Shown piece after piece: positions 42,138-50,542 of a DNA stretch of 64,000 nt; position 1 is the first letter of the stretch; each line of letters begins with the position of its first letter. The notes under the pieces are model-generated. The model was given only the letters and a program-made list of their open reading frames with translations, made no database searches and had not been told where the DNA came from. The DNA comes from Chrysoporthe austroafricana (lineage: Eukaryota > Ascomycota > Sordariomycetes > Diaporthales > Cryphonectriaceae). The position numbers were made by a program, and so were the translations under genes. The stretch is taken from NCBI GenBank assembly GCA_001051155.2, contig JYIP02000008.1, forward strand, positions 1,984,001-2,048,000. Direction: 5' to 3'.

Positions 42138-44039
42138 TTAGCAGAGGTGAATCTTTTCCGTCGGCAAGTCGCACTCCCTCCAATCACTGCACCATTTGCC
42201 CATTCCCAACCTGTACGGCATGCCGTACTCTGCGACATCCTTTTCCTGGACGTATGCCTTGCTCTGGACGTATGCCGGCCCGACAACTCTGTAGTGCCCC
42301 CCCTCGCCAGCCACTTTCCGAAGTATGAAGGGCATACGTGTTCCGTAGATGATGGCACACACATCACCCTCGCGACTGATCCGTGGTGCCAACCCGTAGG
42401 TGCCGTGGCCGAACAGAACGAGTCGTCGAAAGTATAGATAGTTGATCGCAACAGCTGAAACCCGTTGCGCATGATGGCTATGCGTGTATTCATCGGTGGG
42501 GCAATGCGGCTGGTCGGACTGTAGGAGTTGTGCAAATGCGTCTTGAGACGCCATGAACTCGTTCCTATCACCGTTGTACCTGTCGCGGCGGATGGCAGTA
42601 AGGAAGGCGATGCCAAGGCGGCTTTGGTGCGGGCCGGGGAACCTTAATGACTGTGGCACGACTTCTCTCCACAGCCGAACCACCTCTTCGACTGCTGCTG
42701 GGCCTACCACGTCTTCGGTTTCACGGGCGACATATTTTATGGAATCGATGATAACGCCATCAACTCGAAGGACGGGGCTGTTGTCGATATGCACGCAGGT
42801 CGCACTGCCATCATCATCACCATCATCGTTGATTTTCGGTAATACCGCGTCGAAGAAGGTGATAACGTCATAGACGAAATTCCAGCGTGGAATCCACGAC
42901 GGGAAGGAAGACGAGCCCAGTTCGTCCTCTTCGTGTTCCACAAAGCTCAGAAGATCCAGGTCTGCCGTCCTCTCCAGGTATCTACCAGCAAAGTCCCGGT
43001 AGACATCGAGATCAGGGGTTTGCTGGCGGTAATCCGGCTGCAGATCAGGCATCCCATCGTCCGCGGTCGGCAAGGCCATCAACGAGTAGATGCGGTCTTT
43101 CGGGTTCGTCACCTTGAGTTGCCGGGCAAAACCTAGCAACTCTAGAGCCGGCATGGGCTTCAGCCTTTCTTGCTCGGTCTCCTGCCAGAGCGTCCGCGCC
43201 TCTCCCCGTCGATCGGACCTATACTTCTGGGAGTGACATCTCAATATCAAGTAGTCGTTCCCGAGGGTCGGCACCAAGGGTCTGGCTCGCGCCACCAGCC
43301 ATTCGTGGGTTCGGAGGAGGCTGAGCCACCGCATCTCAACGCCCGCCCAGAACACAAGAGCGTCCATGCTGAGGGCTGCCTCCTGCACTACCCATCCACG
43401 CCGAAACCAGGAGCAGTTTACCAGCTTCGGCCAGGATTCCCATCGAGGGTCGGTAACAAGCGGGTCGTCTGCTTTCGGATACGGAAAACTATCCCAGTCC
43501 CACGAGAAACCGGGATCGTTAAAAACCTTATCCATCATTCCCCCCACATCGTCTACCAACGTCGCTATGCAGTGAGCATGCTCTCGGTACTCCGGCTCGA
43601 TGCCAAGGCATATCAGGGTGCGTTTGGACATCTGGTATATGAGGCCCATCAGGGCTACTTGACGTCCCTTCTCTGCCTCATCGCTCTGGTTGATGCAGAG
43701 TGAGTCGGCCCATAGAGCTCGCGGTCGATCCTCGAATCTCAACTCGTAGAGGGCCCCCTCCAGACTCGTCGTGATCGCAAGCCCCCATCCATCGATAGTA
43801 ATAGTCTTGTTTTTATGAGGAGAGCCCCATACGTATGATATCGCCTCGAAAGAATTCGACTCATCGGCATGCGTCAACCCGACTACCTCGAGGTGCCCGA
43901 TCAGAGGATCAGTCTTGGCGCCTGGCTGCAGGATCAAGCGACGGATGTGGCTGCCACTTGGAAGCGGCTGATATTCGTATGCGGGGGGCCTAGGCATGTC
44001 TTCAGGCAGACGCCGCGCATCCGAGGCGCCTGTCTCCAT
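42138..44039 (-). CDS. HET domain protein, 633 aa
   Basis: Intact single-exon gene. The frame is open to ATG 44222, but a TATA-like box at 44243-44250 would place transcription start at or after that codon, so ATG 44039 (METGASDARRL) is preferred. The HET domain reads FEAISYVWGSPHKNKTITID, ALWADSLCINQSDEAEKGRQ, RTLICLG and WFRRGWVVQEAALSMDALVF. Further on, MPALELLGFARQLKVTNPKD and RIYSLMALP are typical of the family, and the C-terminal region has FGHGTYGLAP. It lies between the frameshifted HET gene and copy D of the shared upstream repeat. Confidence 0.9.
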   Translation of the reverse strand: METGASDARRLPEDMPRPPAYEYQPLPSGSHIRRLILQPGAKTDPLIGHLEVVGLTHADESNSFEAISYVWGSPHKNKTITIDGWGLAITTSLEGALYELRFEDRPRALWADSLCINQSDEAEKGRQVALMGLIYQMSKRTLICLGIEPEYREHAHCIATLVDDVGGMMDKVFNDPGFSWDWDSFPYPKADDPLVTDPRWESWPKLVNCSWFRRGWVVQEAALSMDALVFWAGVEMRWLSLLRTHEWLVARARPLVPTLGNDYLILRCHSQKYRSDRRGEARTLWQETEQERLKPMPALELLGFARQLKVTNPKDRIYSLMALPTADDGMPDLQPDYRQQTPDLDVYRDFAGRYLERTADLDLLSFVEHEEDELGSSSFPSWIPRWNFVYDVITFFDAVLPKINDDGDDDGSATCVHIDNSPVLRVDGVIIDSIKYVARETEDVVGPAAVEEVVRLWREVVPQSLRFPGPHQSRLGIAFLTAIRRDRYNGDRNEFMASQDAFAQLLQSDQPHCPTDEYTHSHHAQRVSAVAINYLYFRRLVLFGHGTYGLAPRISREGDVCAIIYGTRMPFILRKVAGEGGHYRVVGPAYVQSKAYVQEKDVAEYGMPYRLGMGKWCSDWRECDLPTEKIHLC

Positions 44040-44242
44040 TGATTTTAACGAGGACGGGAATGAGCTCCAGGCTGATAAGCTGCTAATCCGGACGAGAGTT
44101 CGTGCGGGAGCAATGTTTGTAGTATGCGGGTGGTCGCAGGCGCAACTTAGTATGAAGACGCGGCCCGGCAGCCTAATTAATTTGAAATTTTCGGGCGATA
44201 TTAGAGACCAGCAAGAATTCATCAGGCCTACCCAATGAAGCG

Positions 44243-44250
44243 CCTATATA
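44243..44250 (-). promoter_or_regulatory. TATA-like box of the 42-44 kb HET gene
   Basis: TATATAGG on the minus strand, about 205 bp upstream of ATG 44039 and only about 20 bp upstream of the alternative ATG 44222. Confidence 0.35.
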
Positions 44251-44439
44251 CAGCTTATGGCTGGCTGTTCAGTTCTGGGAGTAGCAAGTGCATTGCATCC
44301 AATAGCCCTGTGGCACATCCGTGTCCAGTAGATTGGATTGGAAGATGGCGAAGCGCACCTTGGCTCATATTGGGCAGCTATCTGCCTGATCACTCGTGTC
44401 ACTTGATGAAAATTAAAGATGCACTTCTCTGATCACTTT

Positions 44440-44690
44440 CTACTTTGAGCCTAATTATCCATGCAGATGCATGGATTGGCCGCCAGGCATTGTTGCAGTA
44501 CATATTGCAACTGAATTACCCAGCTTGCACGTATATGTATGCATACATGTGCTGCAGCGCATAAGCAACAGATGCGCTAGATGAACAATCGCGGGTTTTC
44601 TGTTTCTGACTTCCTCAATATCCTCATGACTTCTTTTCCGTCTATTCACCAACCGATTCAGATTCTCCACTGAATTTTTTTTCCTTTCCA
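44440..44690 (+). repeat. HET-upstream repeat, copy D
   Basis: The longest match to copy C (35031-35250), with the same order of blocks: GAGCCTAAT, CAGATGCAT, TTGCAACTGAATTACCCAGC, TGAACAATCGCGGGTTTTCT, GACTTCCTC, GTCTATTCACC. It lies ~400 bp upstream of the HET ATG at 44039. To the right, 44700-44880 is very AT-rich with a repeated AGTATATGCT phrase. Confidence 0.75.
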
Positions 44691-44914
44691 GCATATGTAT
44701 AGCATATTCAAGATCATTTGTAGTATATGCTTAACATACGCGGGGCATACGAAGATGTTTAGTATTGCTAATAGTATATGCTCGATATATTCCCCTCATT
44801 CAAATATTTTTCGTACTACTAGTAATATATATTCGTATATGATCGTGTTCGATATATTTTTTCAATATTGTTAAGTAAACAAACAATGCATATTCTTTGC
44901 ATATTGGGTTCGGT

Positions 44915-45005
44915 ACCCCCTGTGAGCTGGTGGAACCCCCCCACGAGCTGTTTTTACCCCTTTGACTTTTTGTACCCATATGAGCCTTTTTGTACCCTCG
45001 ATGTC
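44915..45005. repeat. Short degenerate tandem array, GGGTAC/GGGTTCC type
   Basis: On the minus strand, GGGTACAAAAAG occurs twice, followed by GGGGTAAAAACAG, GGGGTTCCACCAGCTCA and GGGGGTACC, at a spacing of about 18-24 bp. It ends ~180 bp upstream of the Fic gene start and could be a regulatory array or a transposon end. Confidence 0.5.
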
Positions 45006-45183
45006 AAGCATATGAAAATCCGCTCTCGGATGCCTCGCCGCCTTAAGGCTAAGCGAAAGCTGAGCTATGACTAAGTAGCGCTGAGTAGGGGCTGAGCTGC
45101 CTAGAAGGGCAGAAGATAAACAAACCGCAGCCCATCTACCTATATAGTACCCCGGCCATCTCGCATATCGCCGAGTATTTACG

Positions 45184-46337
45184 ATGTTTTCACGAGCTCT
45201 TGGCTTGAGCACCCTGGCCCGACCTGCTTTTACCCGCGGCTTGGGCACCGTAGCCAAGCAGAGGGAACAACTGCTCCTCAAGATCTATGCGCCTTTCTCC
45301 AAGCTCGATAAGGACTCCCCCGAGTACGAAGAGTTGGCCCTCTCAGGAAAGGTGTGGGAAGATTACCACGAGCCTGCGGACAGCGAGATGCGAGGATATA
45401 CTAGGCTTCAGCAGGTGTGTATGCACGCAGTAATTTTGGTTCAAACTGAATTCGGCGTTCGTTTGTTCACTCATAGTTCTAGGAACATGACGCCATTCTT
45501 AAGGAGATCGACCTCATCAGGGAGTCCATAAGCCCTCCTGCCAGGCTTGTCGCCAAGCAGCTGGTCCCCGAGTACGCACTCCAGTCCGTCCAGATCGAGG
45601 ATAACCACCTCAAGAGCAGGGAGAGTAGCACCATCTACAATTTCCTCGCCGCGACCCTATTCACTTCGGTCGACCTGGCATCTTTGTCTATCCACGATCT
45701 CCGCGACGCGACACTTCCCGATGTGACCCGTCTCGCCCCCGGCGCGGACAAGCACCAGGTCATCGAGCTCCGGAACCACCTGGTAGCATCTCAGTGGATC
45801 GCCGAGACTGCAGCACGCAGTCCCGGCACCGCAGGCCTTGGAGAGCCTGAGATCCGCGCGCTCTCGGCCCTGGCCATGAAGGACCTCGGCCGGGACGGCA
45901 ACTATCCGGGGACCTGGGGAGGAAGCGTTCGGCTGGGCGACTATCGAAAGACGCCTATATCCGTCAGAAGCAACCCTCTCCGCATTTTTCCCTATCACGT
46001 CGAGGTCCCGGCTTGCATGAGGCGTTTCTTCCAGTGGCGCGAGAGAGCACACAGGGAGAAGACACTGCACCCGCAGATTCTTGCCTGTCAGGCCACCGTG
46101 TACTTCCTCCATGTCCACCCCTTCCCGGATGGCAACGGCAGGGTCTCGCGGATGCTGATGCACGACTACCTGGTCCGGCAGGGTTATCCCCCGGTGGTGA
46201 TGCTGGCGCTGGAGCGCCAGGACTACCTGCAGATGATCATTGATGCGCAGGACGGAGAGCCGGATGAGTTTGTCGTGCGAGTTCTCACGACGCAGCTGGA
46301 GGCGCTGCAGACTTTCAAGCTGCGGGAATTCGATTGA
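45184..46337 (+). CDS. Fic-domain protein (AMPylase type), 361 aa, probably mitochondrial
   Basis: Two exons, 45184-45414 and 45483-46337 (intron GTGTGT..TTCTAG, phase 0; the nearer TAG acceptor would leave an in-frame stop). The core motif HPFPDGNGRVSR (His289) is the full Fic active site HxFxDGNGRxxR, so transfer of AMP or another nucleotide moiety to a protein Ser/Thr/Tyr hydroxyl is expected. SVQIEDN (residues 112-118) fits the helix-borne inhibitory motif (S/T)xxxE. The N-terminus, MFSRALGLSTLARPAFTRGL, is rich in Arg, Ser and Leu without acids, as in mitochondrial presequences. The target protein is unknown. It marks the left edge of the conserved, GC-rich half. Confidence 0.88.
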
Positions 46338-47595
46338 TTGTTCATTGGAGCGGAGGACAGGCTCGAGCGTAGTGTTCTAAATACTGTTCACTGTAAAAGT
46401 TTCTCGGGGAGGGATTGGGCAGTTCTGAAAGGGAAGAGTTGGTTGAATCCCATCTGAGGAAGTATCTACAGCACCCGAAGAGGGTGATAGAGAGGAAGGC
46501 GTGCTATCGCAAATGCCTATATAGGAAGTCTTGATATGGGAGGTGGCAGGCGCCGCAGGCAAAAGGATCCAGGAAAACCTTCCGGAATACTGTTCAAAAC
46601 TTTGGGATTTGAAACTTCTACTGTATTTTCATACTAATAAGCTATGCCAAGCTGTCAATCTTACAACCAGTACTATCGTCGCTATCTGTTTCTATTTCAG
46701 ACAGGTAAGCTTCAATAACCCTATTGCTCGTCACGAATACATCTATTGCCTCCAGGGCCGTCCCCCGCTCCGTTGATTAATTATCCGCTCATTTGCCCGG
46801 CTGAGAATGGGATGAGCGGATTAGGACTGGTTTATATATGTCAGGGGTCGGGAACGCACAAGAGTTACGAAGTCCATAACCTGCGCCGGCGCGGCAATGT
46901 TGTTACGGGACCGCGCTCATGCAGCAGTATCACGCTTCACTCCAGCTCTGAGCCTGGAGAGTCTTCTACTTAAGCTCCTGCCACAGCGCCACTGTCCATC
47001 ACTTCCAGCTTGGACCCCAATGCGATACAGGATATCATTGCTGCAGATATTCTGGGAAACCAATCTGGGACTGCTGGAACTTTCATGCTGGACGTTATCC
47101 GTCAAGAGGTGTCTAAGGCGTGCAAGCACGAGAAGGTACAAGTTGTAGAGATTATGAGTCAACTTGAGAAGACGAGATCGATCTCTCCGGGACCACTGCT
47201 TTCATTTTGATGATGTTTTGTAGTAATTACGCGGTGGGCGGGCTGAAGAGCCTTGTGAAGGCATCGAGGGTTGTGGACAACAAGCTTATCACATCGAGCA
47301 ACATATGTCGGTCCTCCAATGCTTTCGTCTTTTCTTCCCGGTCCTGCATGCCACCCAGACCTCGCACGTCGCCCGACTGCTAGTTAAGGGCACTCGAGAG
47401 CTACAGAAGGCAAGAGATAATACCATGACTACAATGAGGAGCCAGAAGTTGCTGTATTTGACGCTCTATCGCCCTCTCTCATCACGCGGGATGGCGAGAC
47501 ACTAAAGACGTCCCCCTTGTCCGCGTCCAGCCCTCTGCTCCATCCAGTCTTCCGCGGCTCGACCGGCCCACAGGCGGGCGCCGCCAGGCTGTCCA
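46338..47595. other. Intergenic, no gene supported
   Basis: About 1.26 kb. Short plus-strand frames at 47010-47210 (LDPNAIQDIIAADIL...) and 47305-47505 have no family features or splice partners that I can justify. Confidence 0.45.
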
Positions 47596-48531
47596 TCACA
47601 CCCTCCTCTCTCTCGCCGCCGCCGCCTGCTGCTCCCTCCTCTGCCTCTCCCGGAAGCCCTGCACGACCGTGTACCACATCCAGGGCCGCCTCGACCTCTT
47701 GTCCGCGAAGACCCGGTTCTCGATCTTGAACTGCCCCACCGCCGGGAAGTGGTACCACTTCCGCGCCGCATTCTCCCGGCGCACGTCCCGGACGTAGTTG
47801 ACCAGCCCGAGCCGCCGCCGCTCGTGGCGCAGGTCCCCGAGCCGCACCTGGCTGACCCGCGGCCTGCCGATGGCGCCCATGGTGGTGATGGTGACCTCCG
47901 TGTCGGCGGGCACGTTCCTGATGAACCTCTCGACGGCCTGCTGGCTCCGCTGGAGGCCCTTGGGGACCCGCAGGTGGACCCACATCACCATGGGCGAGGT
48001 GAGGTACCAGATGGCGAGGAAGGGGACGGTGCCGGCGGCGACGACTGGGTCGTCTCTGCGTGAGCGAGGCCCCAAGAGAGAAAGAGGGAGTGGAGTGGTC
48101 ACTTACGCCCGGCCGTCTGCCACCACGGTGCGCCGGCCTGCACATAGCTCGGGATCGTGACGACGGCGAAGAAGCCGAGGACGAAGATGGCCGAGATCTT
48201 CAGCGCGCCGAGCACGAAGATCCGCGGCGTGCCGGCGTGGTAGATGATGAGTCTCGGGGCTGTCGTCGGAGTGGGTCAGTGCGCGCATTGCTGGTGGTCG
48301 ACATCGGTCATGTATCATACCGTGAAAACCTTGTGGCTTCGCTGCTGGTTCGGCCGCCTTTGGTCTCGGTTTTGGTGATGATGAGGACGCCCTTCTCGCG
48401 AGCTGCGATGAGAGCTCATGTGCGCGTATCCTCGACGCCGGGCATCTTATGGAGGCAATCGTGGTCCGCAGGATACCTTGAGTCCCCGGAGAGGACAGTC
48501 GGGCCTGACGAATCCATATTGATGATATCAT
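47596..48531 (-). CDS. Mitochondrial two-helix membrane protein, 273 aa (TMEM70/TMEM223-like, tentative)
   Basis: Three exons inferred: 48321-48531, 48107-48259 and 47596-48053 (both introns phase 1; the last acceptor is CAGAG). The first exon gives an Arg/Ser-rich presequence (MISSIWIRQARLSSPG, LARRASSSS). Exon 2 carries PRLIIYHAGTPRIFVLGALK and a first membrane helix (FVLGFFAVVTIPSYV). Exon 3 has a second helix (GTVPFLAIWYLTSPMVMWV) and a matrix-side tail with GRPRVSQVRLGDLR and RKWYHFPAVGQF. This is the layout of small inner-membrane assembly proteins of the TMEM70/186/223 kind. The exact orthology is not established. Confidence 0.7.
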
Positions 48532-48796
48532 GATTGGGTTGGGCTTTGGGTTACAGAGGATGAGTTGATGCGAGGTCGATGAGGTTCAAAAATGAGGTGG
48601 TCCGAGCTTCTTCGCCGGGCTCACACCCTGGCTTCTGGGGTGTGGCTCTACTAAAGCACGCCTAATAGAGGTAGCACTTTCACAATTGGAAAAAGAACTG
48701 CTTTGCTTTTTTATCGCACTGCATAATATTCTTATAGTAATTTCAGTCTCTCAATGGCCGCTCTCAATGGCCGCTCTCAATCGCCGTCAGAGAGGC

Positions 48797-49459
48797 CTAG
48801 GCGACATTCTTGCCGAGCCACTCGATCCACTGGTCCGCCGTCCAGCTCGAGCTGAACTCCTGAAGAACGCCATCAAAGATGAGCGTCGGGCTGACGTGCA
48901 CACTGACCAGCCTAGCCATCTTGATGACGACCTTCAGATCGTTCGTGACCTGGTTGCCGATGTTCAGACTGCCCCCCTCACCCGGCTTCTCCGGGATCGC
49001 GAGCAGCGCGTACACCTCGTCCTCCTTGACGCCCGCGCTCTGCGCGCCCAGCTTCGCGAGCCGCCTGTACGTGTTGTTGCGCGTCTCGTTGACGACGTTG
49101 ACGTCGAAGTAGGCCTCCTGGTCGGCGAACAGGGCCTCGCTGAACTGCCAGAACTTGTCCGGGGCGAGCCGCTCCACGGCGATGGCGGCCTCGTGCACGA
49201 GCGTGGACGACGGGTGCCAGGGCTGCACCTGCTGCCGCAGGAGGAACTGGACCTTGCCGGCGAGCCGGGGGTCGGCGCGGATCCGGGGCGCGACCGAGCC
49301 GACGAAGGTCTTGAACGCCTTGGCCGAGAACGGGCACACGTAGTCCAGGAACAGCTCGATCGTGTGCAGCGGCGGCGAGGCCGCGGAGGGGGCCGGCGCC
49401 GAGGCGCCGTCGCCGTCGAAGAGCAGACGGTGGCCCTTGAACTTGGGAGGAAGAGCCAT
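48797..49459 (-). CDS. DsbA-like thioredoxin-fold protein, 220 aa
   Basis: ATG 49459 (MALPPKFKGHRLLF) is preferred over an upstream in-frame ATG because a CTAAC and CGGCAG acceptor-like sequence sits just before it. Residues about 31-220 form a thioredoxin-like fold of the DsbA type: TIELFLDYVCPFSAKAF (CPFS, only one of the two redox Cys), VQPWHPSSTLVHEAAIAVE, FWQFSEALFADQEAYFD, and the cis-Pro region VSPTLIFDG. With a single active-site Cys it is unlikely to be a classical disulfide oxidase; glutathione-linked chemistry is possible. No signal peptide. A short tandem CTCTCAATGGCCG repeat lies just downstream (48748-48788). Confidence 0.8.
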   Translation of the reverse strand: MALPPKFKGHRLLFDGDGASAPAPSAASPPLHTIELFLDYVCPFSAKAFKTFVGSVAPRIRADPRLAGKVQFLLRQQVQPWHPSSTLVHEAAIAVERLAPDKFWQFSEALFADQEAYFDVNVVNETRNNTYRRLAKLGAQSAGVKEDEVYALLAIPEKPGEGGSLNIGNQVTNDLKVVIKMARLVSVHVSPTLIFDGVLQEFSSSWTADQWIEWLGKNVA

Positions 49460-50542
49460 TGCTGCCGTTCGGTTAGAGAGGCTGGACATTCCCCGCTTGC
49501 GGGCGGGGCGCACTTACTATAGTTCTGTCTCTTTTGTGATTTGAAGGACGAAAAGCTGTGTGAGGCAGTTGGTAGAGTGGCTTGTCTGCCGTTCAAGATC
49601 GTGAGGGAACGGAGGGTATTATATCTGAGCGATCTCACGGAGAGCATGTCTCGAGGAGAGATGTCGTAAGTAGTAGCCTCGATGAGCTCACCTTGGGTGG
49701 GGTTGACGTATTTGAGCTCCGATATAGCCAATACCCTAACCCTTCTGGCAACCAGCTTTTAGACTTTACAATGCACGTGGCGGCGAGCCGGCCAGAGATT
49801 GCGAAAAAGGAAGTTCTTCTGGGCGGCCCGGAAGGATGAATGGTATTGTTTTTGTAGAAGGGCATTAGCGAAGGGTCCAAGGGAGCCTCGATGGGGCTGT
49901 ACAGCCAAGGGATATCAAGATGATGCACAGGCATGCAAAAGATTCTGGGGTCCACATCTGAACGAGAATGAAACACGGTATACATGAATAAATCAATGAG
50001 AATTTGGGTGTCTTTGATAACGAGGTGCAGTGCCAAATTTGACCTCTTTTCAAGATGTATGTGTTTCTGTGAGAGCCATGTCAGGAGTTACATGGCACGC
50101 TGCAGCAAGTCGTTGTGAAAAGTGCCTTGACATATTATTGGAAAGAGCTGCCTATTTCGTCATTTCCAAAAGATTCTAAGGAAACAAAAAATTGAAAAGA
50201 GACAAGGCAGAAGAAGAAGTAAGACGGCGAAAAAGATGAGAGGAGGAAGGAAAAAGCAAAGAGAGAAAGATCTAGTGCTGCACGTACGCCCCAGTGTGAG
50301 ACTTGAAGCTCTGAGGACCCTTTTGTGTGAATGTAGTTAGCGCAGCGCGTGCCTAACATGCTACCCCTGCGAGCAAGCGACGGGGGTCCTCAGTGCCCCG
50401 CGCCGTGACAGCTGATAGAATTCTTATCGGAGCGTAGCCCCTCGAAGATTTTTGGATTCCTCTCGCCGCACCAGCTTTGGTTTGCGACGGCCTTCTTCCC
50501 CCTCGACGTCAACCCTCGTGGCCCCTGGCCTTCCTCTTCGAC
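49460..50542. other. Divergent promoter region
   Basis: About 1.08 kb between the thioredoxin-fold gene (minus) and the FGAM synthase gene (plus). It contains a purine-rich tract (about 50200-50260) and a CCCTAACCC telobox-like site near 49733. No gene supported. Confidence 0.5.

Noticed and set aside
47429..48145. 238-aa minus-strand ORF overlapping the mitochondrial membrane-protein gene
   Set aside because: Shifted frame rich in Arg/Gly/Pro. The other frame has two membrane helices and joins its exons cleanly.
48686..49731. Long overlapping ORFs on both strands around the thioredoxin-fold gene
   Set aside because: Arg/Ala-rich or Ser/Arg-rich shadows of a GC-rich gene; only the frame with the DsbA-like motifs is real.
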